A stretch of DNA of 64,000 nucleotides, taken from the NCBI RefSeq assembly GCF_000378505.1, contig NZ_KB899989.1, forward strand, positions 360,581 to 424,580, read 5' to 3'. Numbering within the stretch: the stretch's first letter is position 1; each line of letters starts with the position of its first letter. This document shows, piece by piece, positions 8,528-19,794 of the stretch. Below the pieces are notes generated by a model. It was given only the letters and a program-made list of their open reading frames with translations. It was not told the origin of the DNA and did not search any database. Position numbers and translations under genes: made by a program. Source of the stretch: Modicisalibacter luteus DSM 23508. GTDB lineage: Bacteria > Pseudomonadota > Gammaproteobacteria > Pseudomonadales > Halomonadaceae.

Positions 8528-9958
8528 ATGAGCGACCACCCCGTCGACCAGGATTACCTGGCCAAACGTCAACTGCGCAAGGGTACCGCCGGCTGGATTC
8601 TGCTGGCCGGTCTCGGCGTGTCCTACGTGATTTCCGGCGACTTCGCCGGCTGGAACTTCGGCATCGCCGAAGCCGGCTGGGGCGGCTTCGCCATCGCCGC
8701 CGTGCTGATGGGTCTGATGTACTTCGCCCTGGTGCTGGCACTGGCGGAAATGTCAGCGGCGATTCCCGCCGCTGGCGGTGGCTACAGCTTCGCACGCCAG
8801 GCCATGGGGCCGGCGGGTGGCTATTTGACCGGCCTGGCGGTGCTCATCGAATATGCATTGGCGCCGGCGGCCATCGTGATTTTCATCGGTGCCGCCGTGG
8901 AGGAACTGTTGGGCATCAACGGGCCACTGGTCTATGCCCTGTTCTATATGGTATTCATCGGTATCCACTTGGCCGGCGTAGGCGAAGCCTTGAAGGTGAT
9001 GATGGTGATCAGCGGCCTGGCAGTGTTCGCCATCGTTGCTACCGCCATTGCCCTGCTTGGCGACTTCGATACCAGCCGGTTGTTCGACATCGCCCCCACT
9101 GACGCAGCGGGCGCCAACGCTTTCATGCCTTTCGGCTGGGCCGGCATCTGGGCAGCGCTACCGTTCGGCATGTGGCTTTTCCTGGCAGTGGAAGGCGTCC
9201 CACTGGCCGCCGAAGAGTCCAAGGATCCGGCACGCGACGTGCCCAAGGGCATCATCGGCGCCATGGTATTTTTGCTGTTTACGGCGGTGCTGGTGGTCTT
9301 TCTGCTCGCCGGTGCGGCGGGTGCCGAGGCCATTGGGCAAAGCGGCGTGCCGCTGGTCGATGCACTTAATGCCACTGGCAGCGGAACGCTGGCTACGGTG
9401 GTCAACGTGCTCGGCCTGGCCGGGCTGGTCGCCTCGTTTTTCTCGATCATCTACGGCTATAGTCGCCTGGTCTTCGCGCTGTCGCGTGCCGGTTACCTGC
9501 CGAAAGCGCTGTCGCTGACCAGCCGGCGCAAGGCGCCGACCTGGGCACTCGTCGTGCCGGGCGTGTTCGGTTTTCTGGTCTCGTTGAGCGGTGAAGGCGA
9601 CCTGATCCTGGGCATGGCCGTGGTGGGTGCCACACTGTCCTACGCGCTGATGGCGCTCAGCCACATTCTGCTGCGCTTCAAGCGTCCTGACCTGCCCCGC
9701 CCCTACAAGACGCCGGGTGGCATCGTGACGTCTTCCGTCGCACTGGTACTGTCGCTGGTGGCGCTGACCGGGGTGTATGCCTTCGATCCTCGCGCGTTCA
9801 ACTATACGATCGTGCTGTTCGTAATCGGCGCGGCGTATTACTTCCTCTACAGCCGCCACAAACTGGTCGCCAAGACTGCCGAAGAGGAGTTCCAGTTGGT
9901 CGCCGATGCGGAAAGCAGCCTGAGCCACGACGTACCTCCCGCCGCAACCCCAACCTGA
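8528..9958 (+). CDS. Ethanolamine permease (APC superfamily)
   Basis: Inner-membrane amine importer that probably supplies ethanolamine to EutBC. The 476-residue protein has about 12 hydrophobic segments. The first helices have typical amino acid-polyamine-organocation features (GWILLAGLGVSYVISGDFAGWNFG, here as one block near residues 22-45). Strong similarity to the ethanolamine permease subgroup (often named eat) is inferred from this block and from the operon. The start ATG follows GGCAAGGAGATGTCGC. It is the third gene of the operon and is followed by a strong terminator. Confidence 0.88.
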   Translation: MSDHPVDQDYLAKRQLRKGTAGWILLAGLGVSYVISGDFAGWNFGIAEAGWGGFAIAAVLMGLMYFALVLALAEMSAAIPAAGGGYSFARQAMGPAGGYLTGLAVLIEYALAPAAIVIFIGAAVEELLGINGPLVYALFYMVFIGIHLAGVGEALKVMMVISGLAVFAIVATAIALLGDFDTSRLFDIAPTDAAGANAFMPFGWAGIWAALPFGMWLFLAVEGVPLAAEESKDPARDVPKGIIGAMVFLLFTAVLVVFLLAGAAGAEAIGQSGVPLVDALNATGSGTLATVVNVLGLAGLVASFFSIIYGYSRLVFALSRAGYLPKALSLTSRRKAPTWALVVPGVFGFLVSLSGEGDLILGMAVVGATLSYALMALSHILLRFKRPDLPRPYKTPGGIVTSSVALVLSLVALTGVYAFDPRAFNYTIVLFVIGAAYYFLYSRHKLVAKTAEEEFQLVADAESSLSHDVPPAATPT

Positions 9959-9970
9959 AATTATCTACCT

Positions 9971-10005
9971 AAAAAAACCGCGACCCGAGGGTCGCGGTTT
10001 TCGTT
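9971..10005. terminator. Bidirectional terminator between the eut operon and purL
   Basis: AAACCGCGACCC and GGGTCGCGGTTT form a 12-bp perfect stem around a GAG-centred loop. It is flanked by an A-run on the left and TTTTCGTTT on the right, so it can work for both convergent units: the eut operon from the left and purL from the right. Confidence 0.9.
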
Positions 10006-10021
10006 TGCCGGGCAGGCGCGC

Positions 10022-13000
10022 TCAGCCCACCCACACCCGCGCGTTGCGGAACATGCGCATCCACGCACCATCCTTCGTCCACTCCTGGGGGCGCCAGGAG
10101 TTGGTCACCGCACGGGCGACACGCTCGGGGTGCGGCATCAGAATGGTGACGCGACCGTCATCGTTGGTCAGCCCGGTGATGCCTGCCGGCGAGCCGTTGG
10201 GGTTGGCTGGATAACGCGAGGTCACCTGCCCGTAGTTATCGATGTAGCGAACCGCGATTTGGCCGCTGCCCTGCATGCTTCGCAGGTGGGCACTATCGCG
10301 GAATTCGGCGCGCCCCTCGCCATGAGCCACGGCAATCGGCAAGCGCGAGCCTTCCATACCGGCCAGCAGTATCGATGGGCTCTTTTCGACCTGTACCATC
10401 GACACGCGCGCCTCGAACTGCTCGGACTCGTTGCGAACGAAACGCGGCCAGTTTTCGGTACCGGGGATCAGCTCCTTGAGTTGAGAGAGCATCTGGCAAC
10501 CATTGCACACGCCCAATGCAAAGCTGTCGTCGCGCTCGAAGAACGCTGCGAACTGTTCACGGGCGCGCGCGTTGAACAGCACCGACTTGGCCCAGCCGCC
10601 GCCGGCACCAAGCACGTCGCCATAGGAGAAGCCACCACAGGCGACCAGTCCGTTGAACTCGTCGAGAGTCACGCGACCAGCGAGGATGTCGCTCATATGC
10701 ACATCGACGGACTCGAAGCCGGCCTTGTCGAAGTTGGCCGCCATCTCGAGCTGGCCGTTGACGCCCTGCTCGCGCAGGATCGCCATGCGCGGCCGTGCGG
10801 TGTTGATAAACGGCGCGGTGATGTCTTCGTCGACATCGAAGGTCGGCTCGGCAGACAGCCCCGGATCGCGCAGGTCCAGCAAGTCGTCGAACTCAGACTT
10901 GGCGCAGTCGGGATTGTCGCGCAGCGCCTGCAGGCGGTAGCTGGTCTCCGCCCAGGTGCGCTGGGTCAGGGCGCGGGTGGTCTCGAGCAACGGCTCTTCG
11001 AACAACGTTACGCGCACCTGATCGTCATAGCGCGGGCGTGCGATGACACCACACGTATCGATTCCCGCCGCAGCGAACTGTGCCAGCACGAACTCGGTGT
11101 CCTGTCGGTTGACCTGAATCACCGCGCCGAGCTCTTCGGCGAACAGCGCGCTGGGCGCAGCGTAACCGTCGTCGACCAACCAATCGAGCTTGATCTCCAG
11201 GCCACCGCGACCGGCGAAGGCCATCTCCAGCAGGGTCACGATCAGACCGCCGTCGCTGCGGTCGTGATAGGCAAGCAGCTTGCCGTCGGCATTCAGCCCC
11301 TGGATTACGGTGAAAAATGCCTTCAGGTCCTCGGCGTCATCCAGGTCGGGGCACTCATCGCCCACTTGGCCGTAGACCTGGGCCAGTGCCGAGCCACCCA
11401 GGCGGTTTCTGCCGCCACCCAGATCGATGAGGATCAGATCGCTCTCGTCCTGGTCCAGGCGCAGTTGCGGGGTTAGTGTTTTCAGCGCATCGAGTACCGG
11501 AGCAAAGCCGGTCACGTTGAGGGTCAGCGGTGCAGTGATCGCTTTCTGCTCGACATCGTCGCCCTCGCCCTCCTGCCAGGCGGTGCGCATCGACATCGAG
11601 TCCTTGCCCACCGGAATGGCAATGCCCAATTGCGGACAGAGTTCCATGCCCACGGCGTGAACGGCGTCGTATAGCGCCTGGTTCTCGCCGGGATGGTCAG
11701 CCGCGCTCATCCAGTTGGCGGAGAGCTTGACGTCCTCGATCCTGGCAATCGGCGCCGCGGCCAGGTTGGTGAGCGCCTCGGCGACGGCCAGACGGGCACT
11801 CGCCGCGGGGTCGATCAGCGCCACCGGTGGGCGCTCACCCATCGCCATGGCCTCGCCGGCATGGGTATCGTAGCTGGCTGTGGTCACCGCCACGTCGGCT
11901 ACCGGCACCTGCCACGGCCCGACCATCTGGTCGCGGGCAACCATACCGGTGATCGAACGATCGCCGATAGTAATCAGGAAGCTCTTGGAAGCTACCGCCG
12001 GTAAGCGTAATACTCGATCCAGCGCTTCGCGAAGGTCCAAATTATCGAAATCCGCGCCCGGCATCTCGAGGCTCTGGCGCTCGAACTCGCGCTGCATCTT
12101 GGGCGGCTTGCCGAACAGTACGCTCATCGGCAGGTCGATGGGCTGGCTCTCGAAGTGTCCGTCGTGGACGCTGAGGTGATGCTCTTCGACGGCCTCACCG
12201 ACCACGGCGTAGGGGCAACGCTCACGCTCGCACAATGCATCGAAGGTATCGAGATCCTCCGGGGCCACCGCCAGCACGTAGCGTTCCTGAGCCTCGTTGC
12301 ACCAGATTTCCAGCGGGCTCATGCCCGGCTCGGCATTGGGCACGGCGCGTAGTTCAAAGCGACCGCCACGGCCACCGTCCTTGACCAGTTCCGGCAGTGC
12401 GTTGGATAGACCACCAGCACCGACGTCGTGGATAAAGCGGATCGGGTTGCCTTCACCCAGCGCCCAGCAGCGGTCGATGACTTCCTGCGCGCGGCGCTCC
12501 ATCTCGGGGTTCTCTCGCTGTACGGAGGCGAAATCGAGGTCCTCGCTGGAACTGCCGGAAGCCATGGACGAGGCGGCCCCGCCTCCGAGGCCAATGAGCA
12601 TCGCCGGGCCACCCATGACGATCAGCTTGGCGCCGACCGGGATATCGCCCTTCTCGACGTGCTCGGCCCGGATGTTGCCGTAGCCACCGGCGACCATCAC
12701 GGGCTTATGATAGCCGCGTCGCTCGATGCCCTCGGCGTCCACTGCATCCTGCTCGTAAGTACGGAAGTAACCGGTCAGGTTGGGGCGGCCGAACTCGTTA
12801 TTGAATGCCGCGCCGCCGATGGGCGCCTCGAGCATGATGTCCAGTGCACTCTTGATACGCTCGGGCTTGCCGTAGTCGAAGGCTTCCCAGGGCTGGACGA
12901 ACTCGGGAATCCGCAGATTGGAGACCGCGAAGCCGGTCAGGCCGGCCTTGGGCTTGCCGCCGATCCCGGTCGCGCCCTCATCGCGAATCTCACCGCCGGA

Positions 13001-13954
13001 GCCGGTCGCCGCGCCGGGGAACGGCGCGATGGCGGTAGGGTGATTGTGGGTCTCCACCTTCATCAGAATGTGGATCGGCTCATGCTCGGTGCGGTAGGTC
13101 GCCGTCTCGTCCGCCTTGCCGGTCAGCGGTGTGGCGAAGAAGCGGCCCGCCTCACTGCCCTTGATGACCGCGGCGTTATCGCTGTATGCCGACAGGATAT
13201 CGTCGGGGGACTGCTCGTAGGTGTTCTTGATCATCTTGAACAGCGAGTGCGACTGCAACTCGCCATCGATGGTCCACTCGGCATTGAAGATCTTGTGACG
13301 ACAGTGCTCGGAGTTGGCCTGAGCAAACATCATCAGCTCGACGTCGCTGGGGTTACGCCCCAAGTCCTGGAAGGACTGCACGAGGTAATCGATCTCGTCT
13401 TCGGCCAGCGCCAGACCCAACTCGCCGTTGGCGGCCTCCAGCGCGGCTCGCCCACCCTCCAGAATGTCCACCTGCCCAAGTGGCGCGGGATCGTGATGAG
13501 CGAACAACTTGACCGCGTCGGACGCGTTGGCCAGTACGGACTCGGTCATGCGGTCGTGCAGCATGGCGACGATAGCGTTGAACGCTTCTTCGCTGAGCAC
13601 GCCGCCCAGCTTGACGCGGTAGGCCACGCCGCGTTCGATGCGGCGGACCTGTGACAGGCCGCAGTTGTGGGCGATGTCGGTGGCCTTGGACGACCACGGC
13701 GACAACGTGCCCAGGCGCGGTACGACCAGGAACAGATGGCCCTCGCGGGACTCGTCGGCGTCGTAGCTCCTGCCGTAGGTCAGCAGGCTTTCGAGCACCG
13801 TGCGGGCGTCGGCGTCCAGGTCACCATCGAGATCGACGAAGTGGACATAATCGGCATGCAGGGACTCCACCTCGGGCACCTGGGCACGCAGCGAAGCCAA
13901 CAGCTTGGCATGACGAAAATCGGAAAGGGCGGGCGCTCCTCGCAGTTCGAGCAT
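10022..13954 (-). CDS. purL: Phosphoribosylformylglycinamidine synthase
   Basis: Catalyses the fourth step of de novo purine synthesis (FGAR + Gln + ATP to FGAM). The 1310-residue protein is the long gammaproteobacterial single-chain form. It has an N-terminal domain and two AIR-synthase-like halves with the ATP-site blocks [20 protein letters not shown] and [15 protein letters not shown]. The C-terminal class I glutaminase carries nucleophile Cys in [10 protein letters not shown] start it at the ATG 13954 ([14 protein letters not shown]), which aligns with the E. coli N-terminus. The frame stays open 34 codons further but without family similarity. It is divergent from mltF, as in E. coli. 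Confidence 0.97.
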   Translation of the reverse strand: MLELRGAPALSDFRHAKLLASLRAQVPEVESLHADYVHFVDLDGDLDADARTVLESLLTYGRSYDADESREGHLFLVVPRLGTLSPWSSKATDIAHNCGLSQVRRIERGVAYRVKLGGVLSEEAFNAIVAMLHDRMTESVLANASDAVKLFAHHDPAPLGQVDILEGGRAALEAANGELGLALAEDEIDYLVQSFQDLGRNPSDVELMMFAQANSEHCRHKIFNAEWTIDGELQSHSLFKMIKNTYEQSPDDILSAYSDNAAVIKGSEAGRFFATPLTGKADETATYRTEHEPIHILMKVETHNHPTAIAPFPGAATGSGGEIRDEGATGIGGKPKAGLTGFAVSNLRIPEFVQPWEAFDYGKPERIKSALDIMLEAPIGGAAFNNEFGRPNLTGYFRTYEQDAVDAEGIERRGYHKPVMVAGGYGNIRAEHVEKGDIPVGAKLIVMGGPAMLIGLGGGAASSMASGSSSEDLDFASVQRENPEMERRAQEVIDRCWALGEGNPIRFIHDVGAGGLSNALPELVKDGGRGGRFELRAVPNAEPGMSPLEIWCNEAQERYVLAVAPEDLDTFDALCERERCPYAVVGEAVEEHHLSVHDGHFESQPIDLPMSVLFGKPPKMQREFERQSLEMPGADFDNLDLREALDRVLRLPAVASKSFLITIGDRSITGMVARDQMVGPWQVPVADVAVTTASYDTHAGEAMAMGERPPVALIDPAASARLAVAEALTNLAAAPIARIEDVKLSANWMSAADHPGENQALYDAVHAVGMELCPQLGIAIPVGKDSMSMRTAWQEGEGDDVEQKAITAPLTLNVTGFAPVLDALKTLTPQLRLDQDESDLILIDLGGGRNRLGGSALAQVYGQVGDECPDLDDAEDLKAFFTVIQGLNADGKLLAYHDRSDGGLIVTLLEMAFAGRGGLEIKLDWLVDDGYAAPSALFAEELGAVIQVNRQDTEFVLAQFAAAGIDTCGVIARPRYDDQVRVTLFEEPLLETTRALTQRTWAETSYRLQALRDNPDCAKSEFDDLLDLRDPGLSAEPTFDVDEDITAPFINTARPRMAILREQGVNGQLEMAANFDKAGFESVDVHMSDILAGRVTLDEFNGLVACGGFSYGDVLGAGGGWAKSVLFNARAREQFAAFFERDDSFALGVCNGCQMLSQLKELIPGTENWPRFVRNESEQFEARVSMVQVEKSPSILLAGMEGSRLPIAVAHGEGRAEFRDSAHLRSMQGSGQIAVRYIDNYGQVTSRYPANPNGSPAGITGLTNDDGRVTILMPHPERVARAVTNSWRPQEWTKDGAWMRMFRNARVWVG

Positions 13955-14111
13955 TTCGGAAGAAGCCTCTGAAGAAAGCCGAATGGGGGGCCGCGAGCGG
14001 CGGCAATGAACGCCTATGATACTGGAAAGCCGCTCCGGCGAGAAATCGTGGAACATTGCCAGGTGACAGCCCGCCGCCTCGCCGGTATGGTGAGGCGTCC
14101 ATTGTTACCGA

Positions 14112-15578
14112 ATGCAACGCATGCTCAAGGCGCTTGCCCGCTATCCGCGCCGGTGGGCTCTACTGGCGACGGCCCTGGTGCTGCTGCTGGTGCCCCACCT
14201 TCCCTCACCACCGGAAGGCCCCCTGCTCGAAGAAATCCGTGCCCGGGACTTCATCCAGGTGCTGACGCGCAACACACCCACGACCTATTACCAGGGCCGA
14301 CAGGGGCCGACCGGGTTCGAATACGAGCTGGTCCGGCGCTTCGCCGAGCACTTGGGGGTTAGCCTGTCGCTGGAAACGACCGGCACCATCAGCGATGTGC
14401 TGCATGCCGTACGCCAAGGTAACGTCGACCTGGGCTCGGCCGCCCTGCCGCTCGACGCGACGCAGCGCGGCATTCATTTCAGTCGCCCGATTCTCGAATT
14501 GCAGCCCCTGGTGGTGTTCCGGCGCGGCATGCCACCCGTCGACACCCCTCAGGAACTGCTCGGCCTGTCGATCGGAACCATCGCTGACTCGGGGGCCAGC
14601 CTGGCTCTGCGCGAGCTTCAGAAGACCTACCCGGAGTTGAGCTGGAAGGAATCCGCCGATCTCGAGGTCGCCGATCTGCTGCACATGATCGAGGCCGACG
14701 AACTTGACGCCGCGGTAATCTACGCCCATCAGTTCAAGCTCAACCGGCTATTCTTTCCAGGCGTGGAGGATGGTTTCTCGCTCGGCAAGCCGATGACCCT
14801 GGCCTGGGCCATCCCCGCCAGTAGCGGCCTGGGCCTGCTCCGCGAGGCCAACCGGTTCATCGATGAACTGCGAGAGCAAGGGCTGCTCGACACCCTGATA
14901 GAACGCCACTTCGGCCATGACGATTATCTGGAATACGTGGGGGCCCGCCTGTTCATCCGCCACGTTCACCAGCGCCTGCCCAAGTACGAAGCACTCTTCA
15001 AGGAGGCAGCACGCCAGACCGGCTTCGACTGGAAACTGCTGGCGGCCCTGGGTTATCAGGAATCGCACTGGGAGCCCGAGGCCACGTCGCCGACCGGCGT
15101 GCGCGGTCTGATGATGCTGACCCGGCCCACCGCCAAGCAGGTCGGCGTCGACAATCGCCTCGACCCCGAACAGAGCATCGACGGCGGCGCACGCTACCTG
15201 CTCAGCGTCAAGAAACGCCTGCAGGAAGAAATTCAGGAACCGGACCGCACCTGGATGGCGCTGGCCGCGTATAACGTCGGCCTGGGGCACCTCTACGATG
15301 CACAGCGCATCGCCGAGATGCGTGGCGGCAACCCGTACAGTTGGGCCGACGTACGAGAGGCACTCCCCTTGCTGCAGAAGCGCGAATGGTACGAGAAGGT
15401 CCGCCATGGCTATGCGCGTGGTGGCGAGCCAGTGATTTACGTTCGCAACATCCGGCGCTACTACGAAGTGCTCAATTACGTCGATCGCAGCCAGCAGCAG
15501 TTCTTCCAGCTCAACCAGCGTGCCCCAGACAAGGGCGAGGATGCGCCGCTGTTCGATGTCGTGCCGCCGGTCCTGTAA
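14112..15578 (+). CDS. mltF: Membrane-bound lytic murein transglycosylase F
   Basis: Periplasmic peptidoglycan lyase that cleaves MurNAc-GlcNAc bonds to 1,6-anhydro products. The 488-residue protein has an N-terminal hydrophobic helix (about 14-30). A solute-binding-protein family 3 domain with a regulatory role in MltF spans about 45-265. An SLT domain follows (about 285-430) with the catalytic Glu at 317 in [11 protein letters not shown], then [10 protein letters not shown] and [13 protein letters not shown]. The purL-mltF-tadA arrangement is conserved in gammaproteobacteria. A Met four residues in could be the start. Confidence 0.95.
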   Translation: MQRMLKALARYPRRWALLATALVLLLVPHLPSPPEGPLLEEIRARDFIQVLTRNTPTTYYQGRQGPTGFEYELVRRFAEHLGVSLSLETTGTISDVLHAVRQGNVDLGSAALPLDATQRGIHFSRPILELQPLVVFRRGMPPVDTPQELLGLSIGTIADSGASLALRELQKTYPELSWKESADLEVADLLHMIEADELDAAVIYAHQFKLNRLFFPGVEDGFSLGKPMTLAWAIPASSGLGLLREANRFIDELREQGLLDTLIERHFGHDDYLEYVGARLFIRHVHQRLPKYEALFKEAARQTGFDWKLLAALGYQESHWEPEATSPTGVRGLMMLTRPTAKQVGVDNRLDPEQSIDGGARYLLSVKKRLQEEIQEPDRTWMALAAYNVGLGHLYDAQRIAEMRGGNPYSWADVREALPLLQKREWYEKVRHGYARGGEPVIYVRNIRRYYEVLNYVDRSQQQFFQLNQRAPDKGEDAPLFDVVPPVL

Positions 15579-15582
15579 TTCG

Positions 15583-16944
<1,362 letters not shown>

Positions 16945-16964
16945 CAGGAGCCAGGGCAGGCACT

Positions 16965-19550
16965 TTATGCTGGAGGCACGCAGACCTTTACGTCCAAGTA
17001 GTCCCGCAGGGACTCCAACGGCATCGGGCGGGCAAACAAGTATCCCTGGAACAGGTCGCAGCCTCGCTTTCGCAGATCCTGGTATTGCTCCGCCATCTCG
17101 ACACCTTCGGCTACCACCTGAAGCTCCAGGGAGTGCGAGATATCAATGACGCCCTGTACGATCGCGGCATTACGAGGGCAGTCCAAGATATCCTGAATGA
17201 AACTACGATCCAGCTTTACCTTGTTGACCGGCAGGTCGCGCAAATAGCTCAAGCTGGAAAACCCGGTGCCAAAATCATCGACGGCAGTAGTAATCCCCTG
17301 CTTGCGCAGCAACCGCAACGTCGTGATGGTTTCTTCGGCATCTTCCATCAGGACACCTTCGGTCATTTCCACCTCAAGCCAATGAGGCGGCAATCCAGCA
17401 GTCTCGATTGTCTGCATCAGATGAGCGAAGAAATCCTGATGATGGAATTGCAGCGGAGAAATATTCACGGCGACACGGTACTGGGTGCCCTGCGCAATAT
17501 TTATCGCCTGGATGTCCCGGCAAGCCTGTTGCAACACCCAATCTCCTAGCGCCGATATCTGCCCTGTCTGCTCGGCTAACGCTATGAACTTGGGCGGAGG
17601 AATATTGCCCCGCGTTGGATGGTTCCAGCGCACCAGGGCTTCAAAACCGCTGATATCACCGTCAGCTTGCAGTAGTGGCTGGTAATGTAACTCAAGATCC
17701 TCTTCTCGGATGGCATTTGCCAGGTCCCGCCGCAGCACGAGTCTTTCCTGGACCCGCTCCTTCATGTCGGGGGTATACACGCTGACATTATCTCCGCCAT
17801 GCCTCTTGGCTTGGTACATGGCCAGGTCAGCATGCTGTACCAGATCCTTTGGCAGAGCCAACTCCGCCTGCGCACTAGCCAGACCAACGCTGGCGGAGAC
17901 TGTCACCCAATGATCGCCGAGCTGATAAGGCTCAGCCAGGACTCGCCGTGCCTGCCTGGACAAGTCCATCCCGCATCCCTCCAGGGTCATGGAAGGCAGC
18001 AGAATCACGAACTCGTCGCCGCCGAAGCGAGCCAGTGTATCGCCTGGCCTCAGCAGGCGATTGAGCCGCTGCGCCGCCTCTTTCAGGACCTGATCCCCTG
18101 CCTCATGACCGAGGCTATCATTGATCGACTTGAAGTCGTCCAGGTCGATGAAGATGACTTCCAGTTGCCCGAGATGTCGCTGCGTCAAATGGTAATCATG
18201 TTCCAGTCGATGCTCGAGCAACGCCCGGTTGGCGACCCCTGTCAGTGGATCATGGGTACCGCTATAGGCCAGCTGCGCTTCATAGTCCATTCGCTCCGTG
18301 ACGTCATGGTGAATGCCGATGAAGTGTGTAACTTTCCCGGACTCATCAGGAACAGGGGAAATATAGAGTTCATTCCAGAAAGTGGAGCCATCCTTGCGGT
18401 AGCTGAGCATCGTGACGTTAACATCCCGTTGCTCCTCGATTCGGTCGCGAACTAGCGCAATCGCCTGCGGATCAGTAGCTGGGCCAAGCAGAATACGGCA
18501 GTTATTTCCGAGCACTTCTTCCAACGTATAGCCGGACATGGCCAGAAAGGGCTTATTGGCATAGGCCACCGGCATGTCGGGCTGTAATGCATCGACGATG
18601 ATGACGCCATTGGTGCTCGCTTCCACGCTACGCTGGAGCAGGCGCAGGCGCGTATCATTCCTCTTGCGCTGCGTGATATCCCGGGCAATGCCATATACCC
18701 CGATCACTTTCTCGTCGATGACAATGGGCAGATTAGTGATCGCCAAGTGAAACGTATCGCCGCTGGCCCTAAGTGCTTCGACTTCGTAGTGTTGTGGCGT
18801 TCCCTGACATGCGAGAGAGAAGACTTCGTCCACGCGCGGTAGCTCGTCAGCCACGACCAAGCGGGCATAGTGCTGTCCGACAATCTCGCCTTCGCTGTAG
18901 CCGGTTACTTGAGCTACAGCAGGATTTGCACTGGTAAATACGCCATTCAGGTCCAGCGAAAAGACAGCATCGGGATGCTGCGTAAACAGCGACCGGTAGC
19001 GTTGCTCACTTTCACGCAGGGATTGGCGGTCCTGCTTTCTTTCAATGGCTAACGCTGCTAGCGCGACCGCTCGATATAGCTGCTGAAGCTCCTTGTAGCT
19101 GGGAGACCGAGGTTCCGGATAGTACATCGCGAAGGTACCTAAAAGGCATTGCCCATTCGAAACCACCGGGTAGGACCAGCAGGCGCGTAGGCCATAGTGC
19201 GCCGCGAGATGTCGATATTCGCTCCAGCATGCGTCGTGTTGGATATTTTCGGTGACCACGAGCCGCTGGAAGTAGGCCGCCCTTCCGCAACTGCCCGACT
19301 CAGGACCAACGGGCACAGCCTTCATTGCCTCTTGGTAACCTGAAGGCACATTGCCAGCTACCAGGCTAAGCGCCCCCGCCTCAGGATCCAACAGCATGAC
19401 GGTACTGAGCGTACCGGGAGCCAGCGCTTCGAGCATCAGGCAGACACGGCTCAACGTGTCCTCAAGCGGTGCATCCTGTGCAATCAGGTCATGGATGGCC
19501 TGCTGCGCCTCCAGTTCCCCTTTGTTCCTCATCATGCCGTCAGCCCGCAC
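16965..19550 (-). CDS. GAF-PAS-PAS-GGDEF-EAL cyclic-di-GMP enzyme
   Basis: Cytosolic sensor that should both make and break cyclic-di-GMP. Domains in the 861-residue protein are GAF (about 25-170), PAS with PAC (about 180-300), a second PAS (about 305-425, with NNCRILLGPATDPQ as in LOV/PAS proteins but without the reactive Cys context clearly kept), GGDEF (about 430-595) and EAL (about 605-850). The cyclase motif GGDEF is intact, with an inhibitory-site RPGD five residues before it. The phosphodiesterase motif is intact (FEALVRW), as are DDFGTGFSSLSYL and KLDRSFI. Both activities are therefore plausible. It is divergent from another GGDEF gene. Confidence 0.93.
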   Translation of the reverse strand: MRADGMMRNKGELEAQQAIHDLIAQDAPLEDTLSRVCLMLEALAPGTLSTVMLLDPEAGALSLVAGNVPSGYQEAMKAVPVGPESGSCGRAAYFQRLVVTENIQHDACWSEYRHLAAHYGLRACWSYPVVSNGQCLLGTFAMYYPEPRSPSYKELQQLYRAVALAALAIERKQDRQSLRESEQRYRSLFTQHPDAVFSLDLNGVFTSANPAVAQVTGYSEGEIVGQHYARLVVADELPRVDEVFSLACQGTPQHYEVEALRASGDTFHLAITNLPIVIDEKVIGVYGIARDITQRKRNDTRLRLLQRSVEASTNGVIIVDALQPDMPVAYANKPFLAMSGYTLEEVLGNNCRILLGPATDPQAIALVRDRIEEQRDVNVTMLSYRKDGSTFWNELYISPVPDESGKVTHFIGIHHDVTERMDYEAQLAYSGTHDPLTGVANRALLEHRLEHDYHLTQRHLGQLEVIFIDLDDFKSINDSLGHEAGDQVLKEAAQRLNRLLRPGDTLARFGGDEFVILLPSMTLEGCGMDLSRQARRVLAEPYQLGDHWVTVSASVGLASAQAELALPKDLVQHADLAMYQAKRHGGDNVSVYTPDMKERVQERLVLRRDLANAIREEDLELHYQPLLQADGDISGFEALVRWNHPTRGNIPPPKFIALAEQTGQISALGDWVLQQACRDIQAINIAQGTQYRVAVNISPLQFHHQDFFAHLMQTIETAGLPPHWLEVEMTEGVLMEDAEETITTLRLLRKQGITTAVDDFGTGFSSLSYLRDLPVNKVKLDRSFIQDILDCPRNAAIVQGVIDISHSLELQVVAEGVEMAEQYQDLRKRGCDLFQGYLFARPMPLESLRDYLDVKVCVPPA

Positions 19551-19794
19551 ATCGAAATTTCGTTATGTTTAGATTGTCCAATTCCCCGAGTCCACACAAC
19601 ACTCAGCGGCTTTTTCCCGCCTATCGGTGAATTAGCCAAGTAAAAAAGCGCTTAAAAAGCAAATTGCCCGATTAGCCAGATCGTAAACTCTGCCGGTTGC
19701 GAACAACAACGATGGCCCTGTCAGAAGCATTTCCGCCGATCGTTAACCGAGGGAAAGGACGCTCTCTCATGCCAAGCCGATTCGCGAGCCTTCA

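Noticed and set aside
10130-13654. Long plus-strand open frames of 448 and 408 codons opposite purL
   Set aside because: They lie antisense to an intact conserved enzyme, have Val/Gln/Asp-rich low-information sequence and no ribosome-binding sites; typical of G+C-rich coding shadows.
13955-14056. N-terminal extension of PurL
   Set aside because: No family similarity before [14 protein letters not shown], which aligns with the E. coli start.
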